64,000 nt of DNA from Acanthosoma haemorrhoidale (GCA_930367205.1 OV884015.1:108316509-108380508), one strand, 5' to 3'; counted from the first letter of the stretch, positions 25,322 through 37,965 are shown. Translations and numbers: made by a program. The notes: generated by a model not told the origin, from the sequence alone.

Positions 25322-26263
25322 TATTATGGACTAAGTGCACAATGTGCTCGGTAGCGTTTTCTATTAATAAGAAGCTTACAAGAAGTTTCGGGTGTGGTAA
25401 TTTTCCCTTTTTCCCCCGCACGAGGGGAGAAAGAAAGGCCGTAGGCTGAGAGACCGCTGTTGTAGGTGTGATTGCTCCCACTTTCATTACCGAGAGGGAA
25501 ATGAGCTTCATAAATTGTGCAGATGGTCCTGTACAGCCAAGGGGAACTTTATTGTCGCCTCCTCTTCCAGGGCATCCTCCAGGCAACCTCCAGGCAGCCT
25601 CTCCCATTAGTTTTTCTATTAAAACTGCTCCAGGTAGGGATGTTCTATTACATAATGGCGTAGCTAACCAATCCAATGTGAATGCTATATATTATAATAT
25701 TAACAGTCGAGGTGGTATGGGTGTATATTAGTCCAAATATCGCGAACTTTTCGTGTCGTACAAAGCTATTAATTAACTAAGATAGCAATTATATTTATGA
25801 TCGAATAGATAATAATTTATGGGAAAAAAATCGACACAAAGAAACTTTTAACAGCGAAATTTCACAGATATCAAAAGTGACGAAAACTGGCCGGAGGAGA
25901 TTTTAGGTACCCTACCAGAGGTCAAGGTTACCTATACACCTCATACCTGTATTAGTGTAAAGCCTCACCCTTCTGGCTTAGTTGCTAGGAGAAAAAAACA
26001 TATACATCTGTAGAGAATTAATGTTCTATTCAGTAGTTGCTCGAACCAGCATTGAAGGGTGAAAAGTGCTTTCTAGCAAAAATATCTATATTTTCCTTCG
26101 TGTTCTCTTTGGCTTTAAATATAAAACTTTACCGATGGAGGTAAAGTAGAAATAGATACAAGAAGGCCGTCGAATATCACCAATCACTAGCAGCATTGGT
26201 ATTTTAGAAATATTATAATGATATGCCTTCTTCTGTTTCTTTGGCTTCCCTCTTTAGTGCCTC
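25322..26263. other. non-coding
   Basis: 25380-25670 is richer in GC and has open frames on both strands, but neither shows a domain or a coding-like pattern. Nothing else is supported. Confidence 0.4.
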
Positions 26264-26734
26264 TCAGCGTAGAGGAGTATCCAGCCAGGAATTCCATTCT
26301 CCCCTATTTTGAACCAGGTTCATCGCCTGTCGGAGGTCCTTCCCCTTCGCCTTACAGAGTCGTTCAATGTAGCTGAGACAGGACATCCTAGGGGGGCCCC
26401 TAGGTCTTCTGCCATCTGGGACATATTCCATGGTCTTTAGAGGATCTCTGTGGTTGCCCATCCTGATAACATGGCCGAACACCATCTGACGAGTTTCTAG
26501 GAGCTCTTTCAGTGGGGCTATCTGCAGTGTCTGACGAATCCTGTCATTGCGAACCCGGTCTCTCCTTGTTTTTCCGATCGTCCTTCGCAGAAATTTCATT
26601 TCGGCAGCGGTGATTCTGCTCTCCTGTCGGTCTGTTAATATCCAACTCTCAGCTCCATACAAAAGTATGAGCAGGTACACTGTCTTGAAGATCTGTAGCT
26701 TCATATCTTTGCCTACTTCTCTCTTCCCTACCAC
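26264..26734 (-). pseudogene. LINE RT C-terminal fragment (RTE/CR1-like)
   Basis: The minus strand encodes the end of a non-LTR endonuclease/reverse transcriptase ORF: IFKTVYLLILLYGAESW, then EMKFLRRTIGKTRRDRVRND, FGHVIRMGN, and GRRPRGPPR near the end. This is the usual thumb and tail of RTE- or CR1-related insect LINEs. The first codon of the open frame is GTG, and RT and endonuclease domains are absent, so this is a 5'-truncated copy. Confidence 0.75.
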
Positions 26735-27155
26735 AGTGTTACATATCTGGTAGTAAACTGCATTCGCCTTGTTAATAATGATATTCGGTAGACTCTCACT
26801 ACCTTCCTGATTCCACCCGCCTCCTTCTCATACATCCTTCAAATGGGGGACTCCCCTTAGTGAAAGGCACTCATTAGCCCAAAATAATTTTCCTTTATTT
26901 TTCCCACATCCTATTTTATAAGTTTGAGAGCTAAGAAAAAAAAAAAAAGAACAAATAATGATATACCAACAATATATATTTATGAACTGTTTGAACAGAT
27001 TTTTCGAAGCTATTACAATACATTTCAATAAAACTAGTTGAATTACCTTAGAATAGGCCTCTCTATCTCTTCCGTATGTATTCTAAAAGTCTCATCCTAT
27101 CCCCTCCAATACAAGTATGGCGTCTCTGCCTCCATTATAGTATTGTCCTTCTCAG

Positions 27156-27259
27156 ACGGTTTCTCCATGCGAGGAAAAGGAGAGATCAGGCAAGTGGCCC
27201 ATGGCTTGGGGGCCACCAGCGCTTCAATGTACGAGGAGATTCCTGAGGATGAGTGTTAG
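27156..27259 (+). CDS. candidate terminal host exon, unknown protein
   Basis: After TTGTCCTTCTCAG (a good 3' splice-site form) the plus strand reads GFSMRGKGEIRQVAHGLG and then ATSASMYEEIPEDEC before TAG at 27257-27259. The acidic, cysteine-ending tail, balanced codons and splice context make a last coding exon plausible. I recognise no family. No upstream exon of the same gene is identified in the window. Confidence 0.35.
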
Positions 27260-28000
27260 TGTACAAGCCAGGGTGCACCCGCCAAGGCACACGTGCCACG
27301 ATGTCACACGCTGGGGGTTCGGAATCGACACGTGGCCGGCCAGAAGGCTTTTATTTTTTTTCATTCTTAATATTGTTATTTTAAACAAAAAAAAAATCAA
27401 GCTCTCCTTCTGAGATGAAAGGGTAATTTAGGCTCGGTCCATTTCATATAGGTAACAAGATTACTTTCCGTGATTTCCTCTATAGAAAAAAAAAGAAAGT
27501 TTTTTGCAATAATATCAATTTCCTGAAAGGCTGAAATAACTTGAAATTGACGGTTATGAAATAGGTCGTACATGGTTACTCCTAACATACATTTTTATTT
27601 TATAAATAATAGTTATTGTTTTATTATTCTCAAAATTTACTAAAATATATTTAGCAACAAGCGCCTATACTTTATATAAATAATTGTTGTGAATGTGGCA
27701 GGGTGTTGTGGTGGGGGGGTACAGATGTGGCACACGCAGAACTCTTGTTATAAAAAGGTTGGGCCTGAAGTAAGGAATTGACAGAAAGTTTTGACACTAA
27801 ATTGAAGTTTCTTGCAGAACGATTATATATCGACTCAAATCTGAAGATGCCACACGCCTAGTCATGACAAGATCGACCTTTGCAGGAGGAAAAGGAGAGT
27901 GGTTAATTGCATGGTACACTTTTTTTTGGCAACTTCAGAGAGAGAGAGAGACAACTTGCTGGTTGGAGCTACTAGACCCCCTCGGCTGGGTGTAGGTCCG
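27260..28000. other. non-coding
   Basis: AT-rich with no gene I can support; it would hold the 3' UTR if the exon ending at 27259 is real. Confidence 0.4.
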
Positions 28001-28552
28001 TCAGTCCTCTGGTTCTATGATGTCTTTCATTCGCCAAGCTTCGGCGGTCCAACAGTGCTTCCATCTGACGGGCATTGGTGGTGGCTGAAGGTCGGAGAAT
28101 AGTGGGTAATGGCTGTGTCTTAGGGAGTCAAAACATTTGATGTGCCTTCTCTTGATAAAATCTTGGATAGTGAGCACTTCGAATTTTTTGTGGATTTCGT
28201 CTGCCTTCATTCGGTCGAAAGGGGTGTGTTTGAGGGAGGTGCGGAGAACTCTATTCTGAAATTGCTGGAGCTTTAGGAGAGTGTTAGGAGTCAAATACTT
28301 GTAGAGAGGGGTTCCATACATCAATGCAGGTCTTAGGACGCTCTGGTATATCAGCAGCTTGAGGCGTACTGAAAGAGCCGGGCTGTGAAATATATGTTTA
28401 TAAATATCTTTCAGTATTATCATATGTTCATTGCATATTTTGTTTGAGGGAATAACATTTGTTTTTCTGAGATATTCTAGTTCGACTGAGTACGGTATAT
28501 CAATAAAAAAGATATATTGTGAGACTGAGACATTAAACTTTGTATCTAGCAT
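28001..28552 (-). pseudogene. Jockey-like LINE RT C-terminal fragment
   Basis: Open minus frame of 183 residues starting at an ATG. It shows RT thumb landmarks: LKLLIYQSVLRPALMYGTP, LQQFQNRVLRTSLKHTPFD, then a helical tail. The upstream part (VSVSQYIFFIDIPYSVE) corresponds to the end of the palm. Finger and palm motifs are missing, so it is a 5'-truncated relic. A T-run lies just outside, at 28597-28620. Confidence 0.7.
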
Positions 28553-30639
28553 TACAAATCATATAAATAATTATTAAATTAACACTGAATTATTGATTTT
28601 TTTTTTTTTTTTTTTTTTTTCTTCATAGCCCCTTCAAATTTACAGACAATCATATATAATTATAGATCCTCTGGCGAATCCATTAATTATTAACTTATTG
28701 AATTATTGAATTAACTTCAAGTAAAAATTATTAACTATCAATATAACATTGAAATTGTGGGAATAGATAAAAATAAATGTCTGAACTATTTTCAAAATGT
28801 TATCAGTATATTAAAATATATGAAACATAATTACTGAAAATAAAAACAATTTCTATACATAAAACAATGAATGTACATACAAACAAAACTAAATGGCAGA
28901 CTTGAAATCACTACAGGATGGAATCATAGTGAACATCAATTAATAATACAACTTTTTACATTGCTAATATATAAGGTTTTAAGTATTGAGCTAATCTTTT
29001 CATAAATTGTTTTTTTCTCATCACAGCCTTAATTACAAAAGTATCTTTCTTACATTAATATGAAACAATAATTCAAACTATATACATTAATAGATCAAAT
29101 AATGAAATTATTCACAAAATATACACTGAAAACAAAAAAAGAAAGAAAAATGAGTGAATTGTTTGGAAAAAACATACAATTTCCTGGAGACGAAATGGAC
29201 ACTAACGCTAAGAAATAAAACGACGGAATCAAAGACATCCTCAGCAAATAATTTCGTCAAATAATAAGAGGACATTTTTCGAAAAATTTACCATCAACCT
29301 GTATTTTTTAGTAAGGCAATAATTTTTTTTCAATTTCATAGCAGATATTGACGCGCCATCAGAGGATGACCTTCCTCCTTGAACAACCTCAGAAACATGT
29401 TCTTTTCATCCAAATAAATGTTTACTACTGTTCGTACCTAATCGCCGATTTCACTCGTAAGCAGGAAATCATCGCAATTTTATTCAGGTCACTTATCATT
29501 CATAGAGGCTAACTGAAACTGTTCTGTTGTCGCTGGTCTCCAATAGTTATTATGTCCGTATTATTAAATTAAGTCTAGTATGTGGATTTGTTTTATAGCG
29601 CAGGGCTAGAGTTTCTGATGAATAAGTTTCTTGATTAAGTCTGTTAAGCTGCCAAAGTATTTGTTTCATTCTAGTCTCACTTGAGCCCAAGATCTATTTA
29701 ACAGTCAATAGAATAAGAACCTCCTTTAAGACGATTTTGGGATAATAAAAATCAATCTGAAACCCTGTAGCAGAAATGTACACTCTATGTAAATGATTGA
29801 TAACATAAAACGAATAAACTAAGAGTTTTGGTGAATACAGGTGGACTGTACAAACAAACAAGGAAAAAAAGGTTCTTACCATTTATAATTGGAAGCGTCA
29901 TATGCGTTTGTTATTGATACTCTGAAAGTAAAAGTTTATAAGGATAATTTGGAATTAAAAGGATTCGTTTTTAACGATTATGTTACAGTTCGTTTATCAC
30001 AAAACAGTGTCCTTCATTTTATCTGACCAAAGACTCATAGAACGCCTTGACCACAAGGCAAATACACATCCCATACATATCTCGTGAGGACGAGATCTTT
30101 TATATTGAGAGATGTTTTATATAATTAGGGTATCTCAAAAAATACTCTTTTTTTTTTTACTGACTGGTAATGTATCCTTTTTTTCATCGCAAAGTAATTA
30201 ACAGAATTTGACACATTATTACTCACCGTGGAGCTGCTTCTGTTTGTATCACCATGGAGGCATTGCTTTGAATTTCCTTTCATAATATTAGGCCTCTATG
30301 TAAATAAATACATGGGTTGAATTAAGGTAGTGAACAGAATTTCAATGAAATTAACTTTGAGTAAATATAGTTTTAAAAAACACGATTTATTTACTATCAA
30401 TAAAGGCTTTCAAAACATTTAATGCCCTTCTCAATAGATGAATGAAACTGTTGTGTGTGTGATAGTCTATACTGTTTCTACCTTATAGACAATCACCATC
30501 TGCTAGTTGTAATGAGAAATCTATCCTAAATGCACTTGATTCTTTTTACGTTAGTGAAAATAACTACATAATGCCATCAACATTGTAAAGGTGTCGGTCT
30601 AAACTATGAGTCTTACTGAGCTGTGCACTACTATGACTA
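28553..30639. other. AT-rich non-coding DNA
   Basis: Two kilobases of very AT-rich sequence without supported genes or clear repeats. Confidence 0.5.
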
Positions 30640-30930
30640 TGACTACTTCAAAGGACATCCCATCTCTCAATAGAAAATAAATACCTAACCTACAAAGTTA
30701 TACTGAAGCCAATCTGGACGTACAGAATAGAGCTATGGGGGACAGCAAAACCCTACATTCTTGAACTCATCCCTTCCAAGTTCATAAAATTCCACATTAA
30801 GCTATCCAACCACCCTAATCTCCTAGAACAGTCATTGCACTGCACCACTCATCCCTATAATCCTCCTCTGAGACTAAAGCTACAGTGGCCTCGTGACATG
30901 CTATAAATAAATACTGAGCTGTCCAAAGAG
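30640..30930 (+). mobile_element. Jockey-type RT fragment with internal deletion
   Basis: Plus strand encodes RTSHLSIENKYLTYK, LKPIWTYRIELWGTAK, then jumps to PYILELIPSKFIKFH and LSNHPNLLEQSL. The segment between (FQSKVLRTIVDAPYY in the other copies) is missing. Same family as 9.4-9.8 and 13.8-14.2 kb. Confidence 0.75.
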
Positions 30931-31179
30931 GTTAAGTTCGCTAGACTGGAACTTTTCACCAAATGTAGAGCTGAAAAACGCTCCAAACGCGATCTAGCGT
31001 CACACTTGGTGGGGTGGTCATAGAGGTGGCGGGAAAATTCTATATAAATTTAAAACTACCCCCTAAAACACTCAAAAGATATTAACCACCGTCAAAAACA
31101 CGAAAATCGGTTCCAAATCGCAAACAATGAGCACTTAGGAAGCTTCAAATTGTTATTATAATCCCTAAATAATAAGCTA

Positions 31180-31480
31180 AACTGATGAGTGGCCAATACA
31201 AATATTCGCCTTCTGGAATGAATGGCTGGAGGGGGCGGGTTGAAGCTTGCGGCTTAAGCGCTGGCCTGAAATTGCCTGCCCGGGGGTGGGGCGCACAATG
31301 CCTCCGCGGGCCCCCTTGTCCCCGCCCTTATTGAAATACCTTAATTACCCTCTTGCATTAATCGTCTTAATTACTCCAGCCAAGGGCAAACCTCACCGGC
31401 GATAAATCTGTCCCGCTCCGTCCTTTGATAAGGTCATTTCATTCTGCCTTGGCGCGTATTGTCTCTTAATTCAATTAGGT
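31180..31480. promoter_or_regulatory. GC-rich island with homeodomain-type sites, candidate regulatory DNA
   Basis: GC-rich patch (GGGGGCGGG, CCGCGGGCCC) next to a cluster of TTAATTA and ATTAAT cores (31340-31380), then AAGGTCA and CTTTGAT. No reading frame of note. Such composition fits a conserved regulatory element, but nothing shows activity. Confidence 0.25.
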
Positions 31481-32559
31481 TTTTTTTCTCTGCTATTCCA
31501 CTCTTTCCCTAGTACCCCCCCCCACTTTCTTCATCTTAGAGCTCGAGCTAATGTTTTCCTTAGCCCTCCCCCCCAACCCTCTGAAACTCATTGATGAAAG
31601 TGAAGTGGGATTTTAAGACTTCCTCATTTAGGTAATAAGGAAATAAAATGGCATTAGTTATCTTTCCGAAGAAACCCTCGCCAAGTGGTGGGAATACTCC
31701 CTTCATAAATAGCTTCTCAGGGTAAGTCCAACTGTAAGGGATTCGAACACAATCCATTCAAGGGTCGAATCAATGCCGTGATAAAATGAATCCTGATTAA
31801 AATATCTTTTGTTTTCATAATTATCATTCAGTATTTATCCTCCAGTTATGATCACTGAAATATGATAGTACAAAAGGTACCTATTCAGCTATTCAGTGGA
31901 GTTTATTCGTCTGATCTGAAGGCAATACCAGGGCCAGCTCTCTAATACTGAATGAAATCGTCAATGGATGACTTAGTGCATTCACACCATTAACTAAACT
32001 ATGGCAGTCGATGTGGGATAATAACCAACCCAGCTTACTGGTGTACATTAACAGAGGTCAACGTTGGTGTACAACTGTCGAGAAGGAGTAGAAGTTACTC
32101 TCCGTAAAATATGGAGTTACGTTATCACCCGAGAAGAACGTCCAATATGTCGAAAATATTACCGGGATTTAAACATACTTCATACATCCTAAGGGTGCCG
32201 AGCAACTTCTGATAAGATGGCCAGCAGCAATAAGAAACGTCAACCCAGCCATTATTTTTCTTTAACAACATAACTAATCTTAGCTTGTTCACGGAAACCC
32301 ATTAAGATGGATTTGGAAATAAAAGTTTAAGCAGGAAACGTTGGACCGTTGCCTGATCTACGGGACATTGGCAGTATTTAGACATTCCCGTAACTATCGA
32401 AATATGAATATTGTTGGATTGTACAGATGTATGTAAGTTAGGTAACTTATTTCTGACTGGCTTTATCAATAATCAAGATTTGCTGTTAGAAATTGTCTTC
32501 AAATCCTCAATCCGATAGCGTCGATCCTAGAATCAAACTGGGAGAGGAACTCAAACAAT
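31481..32559. other. non-coding
   Basis: No supported gene. The minus frame at 31560-31757 shows no domain. Confidence 0.4.
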
Positions 32560-32860
32560 ATCAGCATACGTGGCAGACGTGGTTTGAGGGCAGAACAAAG
32601 TAAATTTCAGCCACGATTAACCATGTTGATTCGATCATGACGATATCACCGTTGACTTCAACACAGAGAGTGGAGAAAACAGACATGTGCTTGGTGACGA
32701 CATAGCCGCCTGATGGAGGGTTCTTCAGCTGGACCAGTTCGAGGGCCTACCTCGTCTCATGACATTTATTTCAAACTTGTTCCCGTCCACTGTCCGCTGC
32801 AGGTCTGTCATTGGACCTCACATGCTTATATTCCTGCAAACTCTCTGGAAAGTCCCAGGG
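32560..32860 (-). pseudogene. coding-like relic, unassigned
   Basis: On the minus strand MTDLQRTVDGNKFEINVMRR (from 32820) is followed, after a shift of frame, by ALELVQLKNPPSGGYVVTK and HMSVFSTLCVEVNGDIVMI. Codon use is unlike the AT-rich surroundings. GAG|GTAGGC at the shift could be a splice donor, or the shift may be a mutation. Family unknown: mobile-element relic or host exon pair. Confidence 0.3.
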
Positions 32861-34034
32861 TTTATTAATAATTCTAGAAATTTTAAAAAAAGAGAGAATT
32901 AACGAGATGTATTTACTAAGTACATATGCAGGTATCTATCAATAAACAAATTAATGGTAAAAAAAGCGAAGAGAACTAGATCCGAATAGAAAAAAATGTA
33001 CGTATTTCTTTGAATTTAGCATTCCAGTGATTAATTTTATTGTCTAGTCTTTACAATCGCAACTAACATCTGTTTTCGTTAACATCTATCGCTCTAAACC
33101 TTATACTTCCACTTCTTCAGCCTAGAACATCTCTTGTTGTCTTTGTCATCAACATCGTAGGATTTTCTTCTAACAGCGGTGACTGCTTGTATAACTTGTT
33201 TCTTATGAATAATCAGTAGCAGAATATTGTAGCCTCGGAAAAATGTCGGCTTATCACTCATTAGAGACCAAAGGGATACATGAGAGAGCTGAAGTGATTA
33301 GGAGAGGGAATATATATATAGGAAGTTTCTGCAGGCTCCGAACCAAAGGTTTGATAAAGTTGAAGAATTGGAAGCCACTTCTTTAGTCTTCACACCAACC
33401 GACCAAAATGTCAAATAACTAATAACTAACGGTCATATTAACTCCTAGCAGCAGAACAAAATATTATCACATTGCATGACCATTGCATTTAGCAATTTTT
33501 AATGCGCCGAAAGAGATATCAACTGTTTTTTCAATCACAGATAAATATAAAGCAGTTTCTCCAAGATTATTACAATAGTTCACTCACTCACTATTATTAA
33601 GGAGTATTTCAGTCTGTCCTGCTGTTACAAAGTTCAAGGAATGTAAATAGTTGTATGGATATTAGTCATCAAATTACTTAAATAAATCAATAAATGTTTA
33701 AACAGTACATAATCTATATAAAGACAAAAACCGAGCAGGATTGTTAATTGTTATCAGAAAATTTACTTAATATAGTTGTCTTAAAAAAAATCAATAAATA
33801 TTGGAAAGACTACATAATCTACCTTGACAAAAATCAGATTGCACATGATTGACAGAAAAAGATAGATTTCAATTAATTTTTGTTAAATTATAATGTTGTC
33901 TGTGAAACAAGGATTCTACTATTCATAACGGGTTAATTAAATTATTTATATGCAATAATTGCAATTTAAAAATCGGTTAGTTCTAATAGCTCTGGTGATA
34001 CGTTCCCTGGAACTGTAGAAACTAGGTATGCTTC

Positions 34035-34069
34035 GTTCCGGCCGGAACCGTTCCGAAGAACCGGTTCTT
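34035..34069. promoter_or_regulatory. two adjacent 14-bp palindromes
   Basis: GTTCCGGCCGGAAC (34035-34048) and AAGAACCGGTTCTT (34056-34069) are each perfect palindromes seven bases apart. The second contains AACCGGTT, the core bound by Grainyhead-family factors. The rest of 32861-34448 shows no gene. Confidence 0.35.
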
Positions 34070-34448
34070 GGATCTTTTTACCGCCCGTTCTTATTCATAT
34101 AGTCATTAAATTGGTACCTAGGAATTGATGCTCATTATATGGGCGTACTTTTTCTGAGATGTTGAATATGCACTTGGAGAAGTAGGCAGATATTTTTCAG
34201 ACATGCCTATATGATAGCTGTTAAGATTCGTAAGCTTAATGAGGGGACGATGATATTTACCATATCACGTAGAATTTGACTTAAATCGACGAAAGTTTAT
34301 ATTTCTCGCCATTATTTAGAAACCAATGGAAAGTCACATTGTTTTTTTTCATATTTCCAAGGGGCCAGTATGTTTAGTGTCCGACTTCTTTTGAAATATA
34401 TGAATGATTGAATGGGTTTGTTCTAGTGTCAGAAGATTTTTATTTAGT

Positions 34449-35090
34449 TTAGTATGCTGTAACCCGTTTTTTGGAATTGAATGAGGTATGCTGTTCATTT
34501 TTCCATTCCATATCTGCCATCTCGTAGATTTTGTTTTTTCCCGCTTCAGCTGTTTGCTCTAGATCCACAAAGAATAAGGGCAGTGGTGTCTTGATACTTG
34601 AATCGTTTTTTTGTCTTTCCTCACGGAGCACATTCGTAATTTGGCAAACCTTGTATCCTAAATTTATCAGCTCCTTTTCTATCTCGTCCGCTGGTGTTGT
34701 GGGATACAGGTTTCTAATCAACACCCGCAGCGATCTTTCTTGCTTTAGTTGGTAGGTATGAAAGTCAGCCTTGGTTTCTTCTAGGTATTTTATAATTGCT
34801 CGGTATGTGTTGGGAGTGTCCGGAGAAACTTTTGTGTCCCGAGATCGATTGAGGCAAGTGTGTTTGCCTGTACCTACAATTTTGCTCAATTGAGTACATA
34901 GTAATTTGAAATTACTAATGTTGCGAACGAATATCGCTGGTGGCTTGGGCTGTGTGGGTGTTTGTGTAGAGTCCATGTCCTCTACCTCAATATTTTTCAA
35001 CACCTTGTAACTATTGGGTGTGAAAAAGGGAGACTCCTGAGTTATTGTTGTTTGTTTTGATGTGCTGGGTTGTGATGGTATTTCTTCCAT
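34449..35090 (-). CDS. Jockey-type LINE ORF1 (gag, PRE_C2HC), 3' truncated
   Basis: Open minus frame of 213 residues from a true ATG at 35088-35090. The PRE_C2HC-type segment typical of Jockey ORF1 proteins is clear: TYRAIIKYLEETKADFHTY (about residue 98), LRVLIRNLYPTTPADEIEKE, then LGYKVCQITNVL and PLFFVDLEQT. The CCHC knuckles that should follow are missing; the frame ends soon after the PRE domain. ORF1 proteins of this family bind element RNA. ORF2 is not found beside it. Confidence 0.8.
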   Translation of the reverse strand: MEEIPSQPSTSKQTTITQESPFFTPNSYKVLKNIEVEDMDSTQTPTQPKPPAIFVRNISNFKLLCTQLSKIVGTGKHTCLNRSRDTKVSPDTPNTYRAIIKYLEETKADFHTYQLKQERSLRVLIRNLYPTTPADEIEKELINLGYKVCQITNVLREERQKNDSSIKTPLPLFFVDLEQTAEAGKNKIYEMADMEWKNEQHTSFNSKKRVTAY

Positions 35091-35392
35091 AGAGCTGGGA
35101 CGATATTTCGATTAGATCGCCGCGGCTTACGTTTGACCGGGAACGGAGTGGGCGTAGGTCCCAGTGACCTTAAGCGTTTTTTCTTATTTTCTGATTATTT
35201 TCTATATAGAAACGCATTTTTCATACTTAGCAGCACTTTACTGTAGACAGTCCACCGCGAACAGTTCACCCTAGGGTCGGTTGACACAGTTTTACGAACT
35301 AGGCACTTCCTACGAACGGTAACAAAAACAGTTTGTTGCAGAGCGATATAAAAACGACTTTGTATAGTTAGCGCAGGCGCAGTACTTGTCGA

Positions 35393-35550
35393 CAACCTTG
35401 TGGACTTGGGGGGCCTCTGGGCTGTTTGTATATATAGTATGAATGAGCGAGTGAATGATGAATTGTAAATATAGTATGAATGATAACATTTATCTCAATT
35501 ACTTATTACCAAATAAAAGGCAGATTGTAATTTTATCTTAATAAAAATTG
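35393..35550 (+). mobile_element. Jockey 3' UTR, plus strand
   Basis: Nearly the same as the minus-strand 3' UTR at 13.56-13.70 kb (GGCCTCTGGGCTGTTTGTAT, GGCAGATTGTAATTTTA and an AATAAA), but on the plus strand. It lies head-to-head with the Jockey ORF1 at 34449-35090. Confidence 0.7.
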
Positions 35551-36535
35551 TATTTATCTGGATATCTGCCATCTGCAAAATATCAGATAATGCGAGTGAT
35601 GAAGTATTTATTGTAAGCGACGAAAATATTAAAATGTCAATATTTAAATACTTATTACTCATTTTTCAAGTTATAAAGAAAATTTGGTTATAAAGACAAA
35701 GGAGGAAAACTGTTCTGAAATTTTTTTTCATTTCATAGATTCTTTAACATTTCCTAATCCTAAATAATATTTTACATTATTGTTTTCTTTTAGGCGCATT
35801 GTCAAATAAAAATGTAATAACCCAAGAATGTTTAAATGGAAATTTCAACGTACAACAAATTACTTGGATGCATTTTGTTTACAATAAATGTTACTGAAAA
35901 CATTTTGCAGAAAAACTGTTCCAAATAACCATTAAATATCGAATCTACGATTAATGTTGATTTAAGATAGTTTACGCTCTTGAATTTTTAGAAAAACATT
36001 TTTTTTAAAACAGTAAATTAAAATGACAGAACGGCTAAGAGAGGAAATGTATTTGTATACTTAATACAATTTCGCTATTGCAATCCCAACAGCAAGCTCT
36101 TTATTCAAGCTTGGCAACTTCCAACACCTGTGCTTTCTTTATCGCTGGACTTAGTTCTCAAAACGAAAAACTTTAAGCTTCCAGTATTTTATAGTTTAAA
36201 CTTAATGCAACTTAGTACACATAGCTCACATAGTATATGTAGCATGGCTATATTAAGGGCTCGTATTACTTAAAATAAAATTGTGAGTTTTACAATATTT
36301 TATATTGCAATGAACCTTTTTAGCTGTATAATGACAATTATAAAATTATTAACAATTGTACCTTGTCCTCTTAATGCTATCTTCCTCACATAATCCATTA
36401 TTTATAACCAATCTATTGATGTTGACCCGGGACCAAACACAACGCATGCTTTCACAATTATAATTTATTACAACATGCATTAATATAAGAGGCTTATTTT
36501 AGCCTTGATCTTATCAATTAAATAAATTAACCTAC
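35551..36535. other. AT-rich non-coding DNA
   Basis: No gene or clear repeat seen. Confidence 0.5.
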
Positions 36536-36539
36536 TGAC

Positions 36540-36905
36540 ATACAATTTGTTTTTTTGTAACGGAAAGGTCTTAAAGACCACGCGAATATCGTTACTTTCG
36601 GTTATTTTCTTGTTTTTCCTTTCGTTCCATTTTTCCCTCATTATCTCTACGTGCTTCCGTTTTCTTTCTTCTGTCCACGCGACTACCTTTTTCGATTTTT
36701 TCTTTCCCACAAGAACCTTGATTTCCTTCAGTCTTTTCCTATATCTTTCTCCGTCCTGACAATCCTGGTCCGTTATTCCTAGCCTTTCAGTTTCTTCCTT
36801 CATCTGCTTGGTGTATCCCCTTGAGCTTTTGTATCCTTGGATTTTCTAGAATATTTCCTTGCTTAGTCTTTCCGGGGAAATTTTTACCATAAAACTTGTC
36901 GATTT
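36540..36905 (-). mobile_element. LINE 3' end with poly(A)
   Basis: Minus strand encodes RYRKRLKEIKVLVGKKKSKK and AWTEERKRKHVEIMREKWNE, then a short 3' UTR ending GTTACAAAAAAACAAA. A close copy, with the same GT(T/C)ACAAA end, is at 58308-58890, where the RT thumb is also present. The tail marks the 3' end of the insertion. Confidence 0.7.
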
Positions 36906-37439
36906 GACAACTTTGGTATCATACCAATTATCAATATAATTACCAATCACCAAGTATAAGTAACATGTTACAATATTAAAAAAAAATTTATTTTTTTTAG
37001 TTATTTTATAAATATTGGTAACATACCAATTATTATCGATAACGCTCTCATATGAAATGAATATTTAATACATACAAAAATATCTGGGCAGAGCAACGCA
37101 CCCTCTACCACCTTCGGAATCCTCTTTTCTTCTCTTCCTCAACCTCGACTAAACATTCTCAGTATTAGCGCTCCTGTTGGTAGCCTCTTGAAGTCTCATC
37201 CTTGGATACATCTCAATATATATAGTTCAGATTTGAAACTCAAACATATTTCACTATGTAATATATGTTATTATAACTCATATAGTACTTTTAAACATTA
37301 ATCAGATATGAAATCTCTTTTTTTTATGACTTTTATACAGTTTAAATTTCGCATTTTTCTTATCAAACGTTTATTATTTTATTTTATTATGTGTTCTTCG
37401 GGCAAATGGAAAAAAGTATTTAACCAATCAATTAAAAAT
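36906..37439. other. AT-rich non-coding DNA
   Basis: No gene recognised. Confidence 0.45.
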
Positions 37440-37965
37440 GAGGTTTAATACCACTAATTTACATTTAGACCACTTGATGTAATAAAGCTACCGGAAAGTA
37501 ATGTCGTTTCTTAACAATGAATTCAAACAGAGAAATTTTTAGCAAGTTTTTATTTTTAATCAGTAATTTAATTTCCCTGGTTATCAACAGCCTTTTGATA
37601 TTTAGTATGAAAACATTCAATGTCGCATCAATAAAAATCAATTGTTTTTTGAGCAAAATGTCTAGAGAGGCATTTCGGATATAAACCAAAATTTGAAATT
37701 TGTTTGCCACTTAGAAAATGTAGCGATCGGAATAAATGGAAATCCGATAGCGCAATATCGGGCGAGTATGGTGGTTCCAACCTCACCCACCATACGAAAA
37801 ATGCTTCATCTATGATAATCTGAAACGCTAAAGGCAGTGGCTCTCTCCGAATGAATCGCCACGAAGTACAGCCAGGTTTACACTCAACCAAAAGGCGATT
37901 TTGTGTGTTTGTTGGAGTATTCACTGGGTCTTTCATTTTGAAGTGCTCAAACCTGGACAAACTGT
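37440..37965 (-). mobile_element. mariner transposase C-terminal fragment (minus)
   Basis: Minus strand shows mariner-family landmarks with frame breaks: PPYSPDIALSDFHLFRSL, LSGKQISNFG, RHFAQKTIDFY and NIKRLLITREIKLLI. The upstream part (TPTNTQNRLLVECKPGCTSW) is not typical. The catalytic motif PPYSPDxxxSDxHLF carries the third acidic residue; the first two acidic residues are absent. Confidence 0.7.
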
